A stretch of 64,000 nucleotides of DNA from CAVOXO01 sp963700425 (GTDB taxonomy: Bacteria; Actinomycetota; Acidimicrobiia; Acidimicrobiales; Microtrichaceae). Positions 9,599-19,008 of the stretch are shown one piece after another. The stretch covers positions 744,001 through 808,000 of the forward strand of contig CAVOXO010000003.1 in the NCBI GenBank assembly GCA_963700425.1. Direction: 5' to 3'. The position numbers and the translations under genes were made by a program. The notes beneath the pieces are model-generated. The model was not told the DNA's origin. It did no database searches and saw nothing but the letters and a program-made list of their open reading frames with translations. Every line of letters begins with the position of its first letter. Positions within the stretch are counted from its first letter, which is position 1.

Positions 9599-11329
9599 GC
9601 CGCATCCTCCACGCTGAGCTGCGAGTCCACGATCTCTCGGTAGGTCGGGCACCCGTCCACCAGCTCTTCGTGGGTCCCGAGACCGACCGTACGTCCCTCC
9701 TCGAGCACGAGGATCTGGTCGGCGGAGATGATCGAGGACACCCGTTGGGCGACCACGACGACGATGGCGTCGCGGGTGTGGGGGTGGAGAGCGGCCCTCA
9801 GTCGGGAGTCGGTGGCGAGGTCGAGCGCGCTGAACGAGTCGTCGAAGAGATAGACGTCGGGCCTCCGAACCAGGGCGCGGGCGATGGCGAGGCGTTGCCG
9901 CTGCCCGCCGGACACGTTCGATCCGCCCTGGACGATCGGTTCGTCGAGTCGCAGCGGCATGGCCCTCACGAAGTCGGCGGCCTGCGCGATCTCGAGGGCA
10001 TCCCACAACTGATCGTCGGTGGCGTCGGGATCGGAGACCCTCAGGTTGGTGGCGACGGTGCCGGAGAAGAGGAACGGCTTCTGGGGGACCATCCCGATTC
10101 GGCTCCACAACAGCGCCGGGTCGAGGCGACGAACGTCGATGCCGTGCAGTCGAACCGAGCCGCCGGTCACGTCGATGAGGCGGGGAATCAGATTCATCAT
10201 GGTCGTCTTGCCCGCTCCGGTGCTCCCGATGACAGCGAGCGTCCGGCCCGGCTCGACCCGGAACGACACGTCGCAGAGAACGGGCTCCTCGGCACCCGGG
10301 TAACAGAACGTCGCGCCATCGACGACCAGGCTTCGCTCGGCGCCGAACGAGGTCACGGGCTCGTCGGGGGCGACGATGGACGACGGGGTCTGCAGCACCT
10401 CCTCGATGCGCTCGGCACTGACGGCGGCCCGAGGAATGAGAACGGCCATGAAGGTCGCCATCATGACGGCCATGAGGATGAGTGTCAGGTAGCTCAGGAA
10501 GGCGATCAGCGCACCGATCTGCATGTCGCCCGACGCGATCTGCTGTGCCCCTATCCAGACGGCCGCGACGCTCGAGAGGTTCAGCACCACCATGACGGTG
10601 GGGAACATGAGGGCCATGATCCGCCCGGTGGAGAGCGAGACCGAGGTGAGCCTCTCGTTGGCCCGGCCGAAGCGTGCGGCCTCGTCGGGTTCGCGGACGA
10701 ACGCCCGGACGACCCGGATCCCGGTGATCTGCTCACGGAGCACACGGTTGATGTCGTCGATGCGTTCCTGGACCCGCCGGAAGCCCGGCACCATACGGGA
10801 CACGATGAGGCCGATGCAGGTCACCAGGACCGGGATACTGACGACCAGGAGGCTCGACAGCCCCACGTCCTCGCGCACCGCCATGATCACTCCGCCCACG
10901 AGGGTGATGGGTGCCGCGATGCAGCAGCGTGCAGCTCAACAGCACGAGCATCTGTACCTGTTGGACGTCGTTGGTGATCCGCGTGATGAGCGATGCGGCG
11001 CCGAAGTCGCCGACCTCCCGCGTCGAGAAACCGGTGACCTGGTGGAACAGGTCGTGTCGCATGTCGCGCCCGACACCCATGGCGAGCTTGGCGCCGAAGT
11101 ACACCGCGGAGACATTGAGGCCGACCTGGAGCAGGGCGATGGCCAACATGATCAGGCCGCGGGACCAGATGTAGCCGGTGTCGCCGGTGACGACGCCGTT
11201 GTCGATGATCGCGGCGTTGAGCGCCGGGAGGGTGAGCGACGCGATCGCCTGGCAGAACTGCAACACCAGAACGGCGATGAGTGGGCGGCGGTAGGTCGCG
11301 ATGTGACGGCCGAGCAGGGTCGTCAGCAC
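9595..11329 (-). CDS. ABC exporter half-transporter, degenerate-site subunit (one frameshift)
   Basis: About 577 residues once an extra base at 10921 is removed; the break falls in the membrane domain between LLSCTLL and IAAPITLVGG. The N-terminal domain has six helices. The ATPase has Walker A GSTGAGKTT, a canonical signature VSGGQRQRLA and Walker B YLFDDSFSALD, where Asp replaces the catalytic Glu. It forms a heterodimer with the downstream subunit. The GTG start overlaps the stop of the tetR gene, so regulator and transporter form one coupled operon. Confidence 0.88.
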
Positions 11330-11940
11330 TGCGGTGCCTCGGTGTCGTCGGTGTCGGTGCCTCGCCGGCGGACACCATCGAGGACGAGGGCGACGATCTC
11401 GTCGGGAGACAGGGGATCGTCGGCGCACAACAGGGGATGGGTGCTGCTGAAGGTGAGACCGTGAACCAGCCGCGCCACCTCGCCGGGAGGGCGGAGAAGG
11501 CGGGGGGTATCGGGAGCGATGAGGTCGGTGAGGGCCGTGAGGTCGACGGGCCGGCGCGAGCGAACACGTCCTCGGCCGGGACCCGACATCGAATCGAGCA
11601 CCGCAAGAAGGGCGAAGACGTGCTGGACCCGCCGCTGGATGATCTCGACGGCGGCAACCAACCTGTCGTCGAGCGGGAGTGCGGGGTCGACGCTTCGCAG
11701 CCCGACGGCGGTGACGTCGGACTCGATGGCCGACTCGACGACGGCGACGATGATCGACTCCTTGTCGGGAAAGGCCCGGAAGATCGTTCCCTCGGCGATG
11801 CCCGCCGCGTGGGCGATCTGGCGGGTGGAGACCGACGCGCCGTGCTCCATCAGCAGCGGCAGGGTGGCGTCGATGATGGCGCGGCGGCGCTCCTCGGGCG
11901 GGAGTGGTCGGGCCCTGGTCGACGGGGGTGGGGGCGGCAT
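11323..11940 (-). CDS. TetR-family transcriptional regulator of the ABC exporter
   Basis: 205 residues. The N-terminal helix-turn-helix is typical: RRRAIIDATLPLLMEHG, then TRQIAHAAGIAEGTIFRAF followed by DKESI. The C-terminal ligand domain is unassigned. I place the start at the ATG before the PPPPP stretch, since a longer frame would translate the palindromic operator only 15 bases upstream. The gene leads the exporter operon, overlapping the first transporter subunit by 7 bases, so autoregulation and control of the pump are likely. A VOC-family gene is transcribed in the other direction from the same intergenic space. Confidence 0.88.
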   Translation of the reverse strand: MPPPPPSTRARPLPPEERRRAIIDATLPLLMEHGASVSTRQIAHAAGIAEGTIFRAFPDKESIIVAVVESAIESDVTAVGLRSVDPALPLDDRLVAAVEIIQRRVQHVFALLAVLDSMSGPGRGRVRSRRPVDLTALTDLIAPDTPRLLRPPGEVARLVHGLTFSSTHPLLCADDPLSPDEIVALVLDGVRRRGTDTDDTEAPQC

Positions 11941-11954
11941 CGCCGCACGGTACG

Positions 11955-11972
11955 TGAGTGAGCACTCACTCA
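11955..11972. promoter_or_regulatory. TetR-type operator palindrome
   Basis: TGAGTGAGCACTCACTCA: two perfect 8-base arms (TGAGTGAG / CTCACTCA) around a CA centre. It lies 15 bases upstream of the tetR start and 56 bases before the divergent VOC gene, so it could control both. The form matches many known TetR operators. Confidence 0.8.
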
Positions 11973-12027
11973 TCCAGCGGATCCGGTGTCTCATGTGTCA
12001 CACCGCAACGGCGTGGGAAGATCGGGC

Positions 12028-12441
12028 ATGGAATCGCACCTGCAGCCCCCGGAGTCCGCGGCAGGTGTCGAGCGCGGTCCGCTCGCCTCGGGAGGTCGAG
12101 GCATCGTCATGGAGGTCGTGATCGATTGCGCCCGGCCCGCCGAGCTGTCGGCGTTCTGGAACGTGATCATCGATGGAGAACGCGAGGTGCGCCACGACGG
12201 TTGGGCCACGGTGCGTGACTCCCGGCCCGGCGGCGTGACCCTCGCGTTCCAGCGGGTTCCCGAGCCCAAGGTCGTCAAGAACCGACTGCATCTCGACATC
12301 TGGTCGGACGACGTCGCGGCCGACGTACGCAGAGCGGTTGCCGCGGGGGCGACGGCCGAGGGCGTGACGCAGGAGGACGACGACGGGCCGTTTCAGGTCA
12401 TGAGGGACCCGGAAGGGAACGAGTTCTGTTTCGTCGGCTGA
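12028..12441 (+). CDS. VOC-superfamily (glyoxalase-like) protein
   Basis: About 137 residues. The fold signature is MEVVIDCARPAELSAFW at the first beta-alpha unit and FQVMRDPEGNEFCFVG at the C-terminus, the common pattern of actinobacterial glyoxalase-like domain proteins, which may bind a metal or a small hydrophobic ligand. The start could be the ATG at 12028 or the one at 12112, which begins the conserved domain directly. It is divergent from tetR and shares the operator region, so it may belong to the same response. Confidence 0.7.
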   Translation: MESHLQPPESAAGVERGPLASGGRGIVMEVVIDCARPAELSAFWNVIIDGEREVRHDGWATVRDSRPGGVTLAFQRVPEPKVVKNRLHLDIWSDDVAADVRRAVAAGATAEGVTQEDDDGPFQVMRDPEGNEFCFVG

Positions 12442-12534
12442 CCGCGGTGGTCCGACGGCGCTCCGCGATCCCATGGATCGATCGGTCGGCGCCGCCAACT
12501 CCCTCGACCGGTCGCCAGCCAATAGTCTCGGTCG

Positions 12535-13272
12535 ATGTCGAAGAACGCGAAGATCGTCGTCGCCGTTGTCGTCGGACTCATCGTGGTCAGCGGAGCGGCA
12601 GGCTGGTTGCTGCTTCGTGACGACGAACCCGAGGCGGTGAGTCTCGATTCCGCCGTCGAGGGTGTCGGGGAATCGGGGGGCGATGACCCGGTCGCCGCAA
12701 CGGGAGACCCGGGAGCGATCGAGGGTACGTGGACGGTCGACGCGTCGTCGGGTGAGTTCGACTTCGACACCGCCACCGGGACGTTCGCCGGATTCCGCAT
12801 CAACGAGACGATCTCCATCGCCCCCGACACCGAGGCGGTGGGTCGAACCGGGGACGTCTCCGGCTCCATGACGATCGCCGGTGACCAGTTGACCGAGGCG
12901 TCGTTCACCGTCGACCTCACGTCGCTGACGACCAATCAGAGCCGCCGCGATTCCAAGGTGCAGGAGGCGCTCGAGACTCAGACCTTTCCCGAGGCGACCT
13001 TCCTTCTCACCGAGCCGGTGACCCTGCCGTCGGGAGCGGCCGATGGATCAGATGTCGCCATATCGGCGGTGGGTGACCTCACCATCCACGGCGTCACGCA
13101 GAAGGTGACGTTCCCGCTCCAGGCCAAGTTGGTCGAGTCGACGGTCGTCGTGGTGGGGTCACTCGATCTCGACTTCGCCGACTACGACGTCGAGGTGCCC
13201 ACCGCTCCCATCATCCTGTCGGTCGACGACCATGGACCGCTCGAGGTGCAGCTCCTGATGGTCCGGGCCTGA
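12535..13272 (+). CDS. YceI-family protein with N-terminal membrane anchor
   Basis: 245 residues. One N-terminal helix (about 7-24) is followed by an acidic, Gly-rich linker and a YceI lipocalin-like domain (~60-245): GTWTVDASSGEFDF, SFTVDLTSLTTNQSRRDSKV and the closing VGDLTIHGVTQKVTFPL. YceI proteins bind polyisoprenoids or other amphiphiles at the cell envelope. A TAGTCT hexamer at 12523-12528, six bases before the ATG, looks like a -10 box of a leaderless transcript. The gene converges with the M50 protease. Confidence 0.88.
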   Translation: MSKNAKIVVAVVVGLIVVSGAAGWLLLRDDEPEAVSLDSAVEGVGESGGDDPVAATGDPGAIEGTWTVDASSGEFDFDTATGTFAGFRINETISIAPDTEAVGRTGDVSGSMTIAGDQLTEASFTVDLTSLTTNQSRRDSKVQEALETQTFPEATFLLTEPVTLPSGAADGSDVAISAVGDLTIHGVTQKVTFPLQAKLVESTVVVVGSLDLDFADYDVEVPTAPIILSVDDHGPLEVQLLMVRA

Positions 13273-13297
13273 TCGACCGTCTCCGACCGTCGACCCG

Positions 13298-14693
13298 TCA
13301 GCGGGGAGCCCGGGGACCGGCCGTGCCCGGAGCCCCGCCGGCGGCGCGTTCGGCCGTGCCGCGCAGTTGTTGGAAGTCGCTGCGACCGTGGAGCACGCGG
13401 CAGGTATCGCGATGTCGCGATACGAGTCGGGTCGGGAGCGAGGTCGACCGCGCCGCGCAGCCAGTTCATGGCGTCATCGCCGAGACCCCGCTGAGCGAGT
13501 CCCTCGGCGATGGCGTAGTACGCCTCCGGCGTCGAGGTGCCGCTGAACGTCGAGAGTGCCGTGTCGATCAGCTCCTGCGGCGGCCCGTGGTACTTCCGGG
13601 CCTCCACCACGGCGGGCGTGTGGGACGCGGTCGGGGGGACGTACGCGAGGAGAGCTCCTATCTCGGGGCGCTCCCACCGGTCGAGAATCCATCGCTGTCG
13701 CGGGTCCGCGAGGGCAGCGAGGTCGGCCCCCGCCTGTGCGGCGGTGCCCCCCTGGCGCAGGGTGACATGGGCACGGAGCCATGGAGATGCACCCCATCCG
13801 CGAGGAAACGTCGCCGGCGATCCCGTCGTCCAGCCCTGGCGCTCCGCAGCTCGTGTCGTCTGTTCGGCCTCCAGCGCCGATCGGCTCGGCTCCGTCCCGG
13901 CTGCCTCGGGGTCACGGCCCCGAGCCACCCCCGTCGACTTCAGGGTCTGCCACGCGGAGAACCCACAGAACAACGGAATGAAGATGGTTCCGGTGAGCGC
14001 GAACCCGACCGCAGCGCCGATTCCCGAGATCATCGTCGAGAGGAGCGAGCTGGTGAGGTCCACCGCGAGCTGATCGCGGGTCCAATCGGTCACGGCCTGC
14101 GCCGCCGGGTACCCGCCGAACGACGCGAGCGCCATGAGAGCGGAGGCCGCGACCGTCCATCGCAGGAACAGGGCACGGCCACGCGGACCTCCGAGGGGTC
14201 GCACCAGGGAGATCACGATGTGACCACCGTCCAGTGGCCAGAGCGGCAGGAGGTTCAGTACGGCGATGACGACTCCCGACCACATCACGGCATCGTGCAG
14301 GTCCGCGTACAGCAGGGCTGAACTCCGGTCGCTCGCAGGCAGCAGAAACAGGCGGATCACCCAGAACGCGATGCCGGCCGCAACCAGCTGCGTGAGCGGG
14401 CCCATGACCGAGATGAGAGCGCTCTGCCAACGGCGCAGCGGTCGAGCCGTCGAGTACTGCGCCCAGCCCACCAGGAAGCTGAGGCTGATGGCCACCTCCG
14501 CGCCCATCATCTTCGCGGTCACCGCGTGACCCAGTTCGTGGATCAGGGTGAAGATGCCGATGCCGACGGCGACGTACACGCCGGGGCGTCCGCCTCCCGA
14601 TGCCGCGTAGAACACGAACATGCCGATGAGGAACATCGGGTCGATCGACACCGGAATGCCGAAGACGTAGAAGAGGGGTCGTCGGCCGAACAC
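13298..14693 (-). CDS. Membrane zinc metalloprotease, M50 / site-2 protease family (one frameshift)
   Basis: About 464 residues after removing one extra base near 13411. The zinc motif HELGH lies near residue 53 in the second hydrophobic segment, and the third ligand is in NLLPLWPLDGGH. Roughly six membrane helices are followed by a soluble C-terminal region of ~230 residues with no recognised domain, unusually long for a minimal site-2 protease. Without the correction the frame runs on into the yceI gene; with it, translation stops at 13298, 25 bases short of yceI. The break falls inside a perfect inverted repeat (13404-13423). Confidence 0.82.
13404..13423. repeat. Perfect short inverted repeat within the M50 protease gene
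   Basis: GTATCGCGATGTCGCGATAC: nine-base arms with a two-base TG centre. It sits exactly at the frameshift near the end of the M50 gene. Either a hairpin-provoked sequencing error or a real small duplication could explain the extra base. Confidence 0.6.
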
Positions 14694-14763
14694 CGCTGCA
14701 ACCTACCGTGAGTGATGGGTGTCGATGCGTTCGGAGTGGCCGGTTGGTCCGCGACCTCAGGGT

Positions 14764-15591
14764 TCACGGTCGTGCGACCAGGTGTGCCCATCGGACCCGT
14801 CCGGCCGGCGCCCCACGGACGTCGTCCCACAGCGCGGGAAACCCTCCCAGGCCGATCGCCCGGGCCGACCGGTCCGGCTGGCAGACGGTCAGACCGAACG
14901 TCGGCGCAGTGGTCTCCTCGACGAACGTTCCGAACATCCGGTCCCACACGACGAGTCCGCCGCCGAAGTTCGAGTCGAGATACCCGGCGTTCGAGGCGTG
15001 GTGAACTCTGTGGTTCCGCGGCGTCATCAGGACCCGGTCGGCCCACCCGAGCGTCGTGATCATCGACGTGTGTTGGAGGAGTCCCACCATCAGCCCGATG
15101 ATTCCGAGCGTGGCGGCGATCACCGGCGGCACCCCGAGGAGCGGTGCCCACAGGCCGGTCAACGGCGTGAACCAGATCTCGGTCGCGGGCATTCGGACCG
15201 CGGCCGCGAAGTTGAAGTCGGTCGAGGAGTGATGGACCTGGTGGCTGGCCCACAACAACCGGATTCGGTGTTCGGCCCGGTGCAGCCAGTAGTAGACGGC
15301 GTCGCCGACCAGGTAGGCCGCCAACCACCCGAACGCCCCCAGGGGCCACGTGATCAGCCGGTGTCCGAAGACCACGTCCGCGACGGGGAGGAAAGCCAGC
15401 TTCCCCCCGACCACCTTGACGGCGAAATACACCAACCCGAGCCGGATCGACGTGAGCGTTTCGCGTCGATCCGCCGCCTGGCGGCGCCGTGCTCGGACGG
15501 CGGCCTCGGCGGGAACCATGGTGACGACGAACAGGACGAGCCACGCCGGAGGGTGGGCGACGAACCAGGACAGAGCATCGGCAGGAGTCAT
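14764..15591 (-). CDS. Fatty acid hydroxylase / sterol desaturase family membrane enzyme
   Basis: 275 residues with about four to five membrane helices and the di-iron histidine boxes of the family: HRAEH (~117), HQVHH (~131) and HRVHH (~206). Such enzymes hydroxylate or desaturate fatty acids, sterols, carotenoids or alkylglycerols at the membrane. I chose the ATG at 15591 because it begins directly before the first helix. A P450 operon including CYP51 lies 3.4 kb away, so a sterol or terpenoid substrate is possible, but nothing here proves it. Transcription diverges from the molybdopterin enzyme gene. Confidence 0.85.
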   Translation of the reverse strand: MTPADALSWFVAHPPAWLVLFVVTMVPAEAAVRARRRQAADRRETLTSIRLGLVYFAVKVVGGKLAFLPVADVVFGHRLITWPLGAFGWLAAYLVGDAVYYWLHRAEHRIRLLWASHQVHHSSTDFNFAAAVRMPATEIWFTPLTGLWAPLLGVPPVIAATLGIIGLMVGLLQHTSMITTLGWADRVLMTPRNHRVHHASNAGYLDSNFGGGLVVWDRMFGTFVEETTAPTFGLTVCQPDRSARAIGLGGFPALWDDVRGAPAGRVRWAHLVARP

Positions 15592-15634
15592 GACCCCACG
15601 TTGGCGAGCCAGACCGCTCCCCGATACCGGGGCA

Positions 15635-15659
15635 ATCCCCCAAACGTCGCCTGGGGGAT
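15635..15659. promoter_or_regulatory. Inverted repeat in the divergent desaturase / molybdoenzyme promoter
   Basis: ATCCCCCA and TGGGGGAT, perfect eight-base arms separated by nine bases, midway between the two divergent start codons. A GATACT hexamer (15674-15679) seven bases before the molybdoenzyme ATG suggests a leaderless promoter just downstream. A dimeric regulator site is the likely meaning; the regulator is unknown. Confidence 0.5.
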
Positions 15660-15686
15660 CGTCGACCACCTGGGATACTGGCCGAC

Positions 15687-17722
15687 ATGACCGACCCCGC
15701 CTCCTCGTCGACCACCGTCCTGGGGACCTGTCACCACGATTGCCCCGACTCCTGCGGATGGGAGGCGACCGTGGCCGACGGTGTGGTCACTCGGCTGCGC
15801 GGGAATCCCGACCACCCCTACTCGCTGGGCGAGTTGTGCCCCAAGGTGAACCGATTCGTCTCCCGCGTCTACGCCCCGGACAGGTTGTTGGCCCCGATGC
15901 TCAGGGTGGGGCCGAAGGGCTCGGGGCAGTTCGAGCGCACCACCTGGGACCGGGCTCTGGAGGTGATCGCCTCCGCGGTCGGCGGAGTCATCGACGAACA
16001 CGGCGGCGAAGCCGTGATGCCCTGGTGGGACGCGGGAACACAGGGCGTCATCCAGATGTCGTGTCTCGACCGGCCGTTCTTCGCAGGGCTGGGGGCGTCC
16101 CGGCTCGGAGGATCTCTGTGCGGTGCGACGGCCCGACACGGCTTCTCGGAGACGTGCGGCAGCGGACGAGGTGCCGACCCCAGCGACGTCGCCCATTCGG
16201 ATCTGGTGATCCTCTGGGGCACCAACACCCGGCTCACCAACCGCCACCTGTGGCCGTTCGTGGACCAGGCGCGGGGACGAGGGGCGCGGGTCGTCGTCAT
16301 CGATCCGCTCCGCACGGTGACCGCTGAATCCGCCGACCTCTTCATCCAACCCCTGCCGGGGACCGATGTCGCCCTGATCCTGTCGATGATCAACGTGATC
16401 GTCGCCGACGACCTCGTCGACCATGACTACGTCGAGCGTCACACCACGGGAATCGACGAACTCGTCGCGGCCGCTGCGCCGTGGACCCCGGAACGTGCCG
16501 GCGCGGTGTGCGGCCTCGCCCCCGAGGTCATCGCCGAACTGGCGCGTGCCTACGCCACCACCCGACCGGCGATGATCCGGACCCTCATCGGAGCCGAGCA
16601 CCACCGCCAGGGATCCATGTTCTTCCGCACCCTCGCCTGCCTTCCCACGCTGGTCGGGTCATGGCGCGAGCTGGGTGGCGGCCTCGCGAGGTCGGTCGGG
16701 GCGTGGGCGTCCGACACCGTCGACGACTCGGTGTTCGACTCCCCGTCGGACACCCGCGTCCTCAACATGAATCACCTGGGCCGGAACCTCTGCGACCCCG
16801 AGGTCGGCGTCCACGCCCTCTTCGTGTGGTGCGGCAACCCCGTGGTGTCGGTTCCGAACGCGGGTGCGGTTCGTCGCGGCCTCGCCCGTGACGACCTGTT
16901 CGTCGTGGTGAGCGAGCAGTTCATGACCGACACCGCGCGGTTCGCCGACGTGATCCTCCCTGCGACCACCCAACTGGAACATGTCGACGTCGTGGAGTCC
17001 TGGGGCCATCTGCAGGTGGGGTGGAACGAGCCGGCGATCGAGCCCCGGGGCGAGGCGGTCGCCAACACCGAGATGTGGCGTCGCCTGGCGGCCGCCATGT
17101 CGGTCGACGATCCGAGGTTCGCGCTCAGCGACGAGGAACTCGTCACCTCCGCGCTGGTCGACGTCGACATCGAGGTCCTCCGGAGAGACGGGTTCGTCCG
17201 GGTCAACGCCCCCGACGTCATCACCCCCTACGCGGACGGTGGGTTCGGCCACCCTGACGGTCGCGCCCGGTTGGGCTCACCCCCGGCGTCGAGCGGGGCT
17301 CCGGACTCGTTGACGGTCCCCCGTATTTCGACGAGTCGTTCCTGGAACAACCCGCGGGTCGGCCGCTGGTCCTTTTGACCCCGAAGATGCACACGCGCTT
17401 CCTCAACTCCTCGTACTCCCATCACCACGGCGACCGGGAGAGCCCGCCCGTCGTGGAGATCCACCGAGATGACGCCATCGCCCGCGGGATCGGCGAGGGG
17501 GACACGGTGGAGGTCGCGGGTGAGAACGCGGTGCTGTCGTTCGTGGCGAACCTGTCAGAACGCGTGCGCCCCGGTGTCGTGGCGGTCGCGTGGGGGTGGT
17601 GGGGGGAGGACCGCAACGTGAACGCCCTCACCTCCGATGCGCTGACCGACGGGGGAGGGGGCGTCTCGTTCTCCGACACCAGGGTCGAGGTTCGCCCCAC
17701 CGTGGGACAATCACCGCCATGA
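15687..17722 (+). CDS. Molybdopterin oxidoreductase, formate dehydrogenase-like, [4Fe-4S] (one frameshift)
   Basis: About 678 residues after restoring one missing base near 17270. The N-terminus carries the [4Fe-4S] ligands in CHHDCPDSC and LCPK. The central molybdopterin-binding domain follows, with HSDLVILWGTNT, and the C-terminal dinucleotide-binding domain includes HTRFLNSSYSHH. The residue at the likely metal position is Cys (SLCGATARHG), not Sec. No partner subunit is encoded nearby, so it may act as a single-chain enzyme with a soluble electron carrier. The family is broad (formate, thiosulfate, nitrate and related reactions); I would not name the substrate. An SRPBCC protein starts three bases before its stop. 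Confidence 0.85.
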
Positions 17723-18192
17723 CCGACGTGACCTCCGGCGTGGACATCGGGCGACCCGCGGCGGAGGTGTTCGACGTCGTCTCGGACATGTCCAGGAACC
17801 CCGAATGGCAGAAGGGAATGGTCAGTTGCTCATGGACGTCCGATCCGCCACTTCAGGTCGGCTCCACCTACCACCAGGAGGACCGGTTCCTCGGTCGTGC
17901 GGTTCGCACCGACGTCGAGGTCACCGAGTTCGATCCGACGCGGAGGATCCGCATCGTCTCGACGGAGTCGACCTTTCCCCTCGACATCACCCGGCGGGTC
18001 GAGGCCCTGGGCGCGGATCGATGCCGGGTGATCGCCGAGGTTCGGGGCGATCCCGGGCGCCTCTTCGCGTGGGCGGGACCACTCGTGTCGAAGATGGTGA
18101 AGCGCTCCGTCAATGGTGACTATCGACGTCTCCGGGAGCTCATGGAGTCGTCGGGATCGCACCAACCACCGAGAGGAGACACACATGGCTGA
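17719..18192 (+). CDS. SRPBCC-family (polyketide cyclase/START-like) protein
   Basis: 157 residues. It begins TDVTSGVDIGRPAAEVFDVV and continues with MSRNPEWQKGM, the usual entry into a START-like ligand-binding fold. It starts within the last codons of the molybdoenzyme gene (ATGA overlap) and its end overlaps the next start, so the three genes are translationally coupled. Function unknown: lipid or aromatic ligand binding is the family theme. Confidence 0.78.
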   Translation: MTDVTSGVDIGRPAAEVFDVVSDMSRNPEWQKGMVSCSWTSDPPLQVGSTYHQEDRFLGRAVRTDVEVTEFDPTRRIRIVSTESTFPLDITRRVEALGADRCRVIAEVRGDPGRLFAWAGPLVSKMVKRSVNGDYRRLRELMESSGSHQPPRGDTHG

Positions 18193-18898
18193 CAGGCTCG
18201 AATCGTTCCCCGAGGACTGGTCACGCGCTCTGGCGATCGTGGCCCATCCCGACGACATGGAGTACGGGGCGGCGAGCGCCGTCGCGCGCTGGACGTCGCA
18301 CGGCCGGTGGGTGGGCTACCTGTTGGTGACCCGCGGCGAAGCGGGCATCTCCACGCTCGAGCCGGTCGAGTCGGCCCGCGTCCGCACCGACGAACAGGTG
18401 GCCGGCTGTGCCGCGGTGGGGGTCGACACCGTCGATTTCCTCGATCATCCCGACGGCGCGGTCGAGGATTCCCCGGCCCTGCGCCGGGATCTGGCTGCCG
18501 CCATTCGTCGGCATCGGCCCGACGTGTTGCTCACGATCAACCATCGCGATTCGTGGGGCGGGCCGACATGGAATCACCGCGACCATCGGATCGTGGGTCG
18601 GGCGGTCCTGGACGCCCCCCGGGACGCGGCGAACGGGTGGTTGTTCCCCGATGCCGGCGAACCGTGGTCGGGGGTCAGGATGGTGGCGCTGAGTGGCTCC
18701 CCCCATCCGACCCATGCGGTTGACATCGCCGACCATCTCGATGCCGGTGCGGCGTCGCTGCGATGTCACCGGCAGTACCTCGACGCGCTGGGCGGCGACA
18801 TGGCCGATGCCGACAGCTTTCTCGAGCGTATGGCCCGTGGTGCCGGAGATGCCGCCGGCCTCGAGCTGGCCGCGTTGTTCGAGGTCGTGGACGTCTGA
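18185..18898 (+). CDS. LmbE/PIG-L family N-deacetylase
   Basis: 237 residues. The zinc motif is AHPDDMEYG near residue 20, with the later ligand region NHRDHRIVGRAV. Members include MshB and Mca of mycothiol metabolism and various glycolipid deacetylases; this one is shorter than MshB (about 300 residues) and cannot be assigned a substrate. A good ribosome site (GAGAGGAG) precedes the ATG, which lies eight bases inside the previous gene. An open frame upstream of this ATG only shadows the SRPBCC gene. Confidence 0.82.
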   Translation: MADRLESFPEDWSRALAIVAHPDDMEYGAASAVARWTSHGRWVGYLLVTRGEAGISTLEPVESARVRTDEQVAGCAAVGVDTVDFLDHPDGAVEDSPALRRDLAAAIRRHRPDVLLTINHRDSWGGPTWNHRDHRIVGRAVLDAPRDAANGWLFPDAGEPWSGVRMVALSGSPHPTHAVDIADHLDAGAASLRCHRQYLDALGGDMADADSFLERMARGAGDAAGLELAALFEVVDV

Positions 18899-18965
18899 GC
18901 CGTCCCCTGGCGCCACGCGAAGGTGGGGCGCCGGCGGGTGACACCCACGCCTGACCCGACTATGG

Positions 18966-18979
18966 TGGACACCTGTCCA
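18966..18979. promoter_or_regulatory. Operator-like palindrome before the P450/CYP51 operon
   Basis: TGGACACCTGTCCA: six-base perfect arms around CC. It directly follows a TATGGT hexamer (18961-18966) that could be the -10 box, and lies 29 bases before the first P450 start. A repressor bound here would block transcription. No regulator gene is adjacent. Confidence 0.6.
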
Positions 18980-19008
18980 ATTGTTCACTCGGCCAAACGG
19001 GGGTTCCG

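Noticed and set aside
13298..13410. M50 protease reading through into the yceI gene
   Set aside because: The read-through tail is a low-complexity shadow; correcting one base gives a stop at 13298 and removes the overlap.
15687..17722. Selenocysteine in the formate dehydrogenase-like enzyme
   Set aside because: I checked because of the peroxidase UGA. The active-site position is an ordinary Cys (SLCGATARHG), and the only break is a one-base deletion near 17270 with no UGA at a catalytic site.
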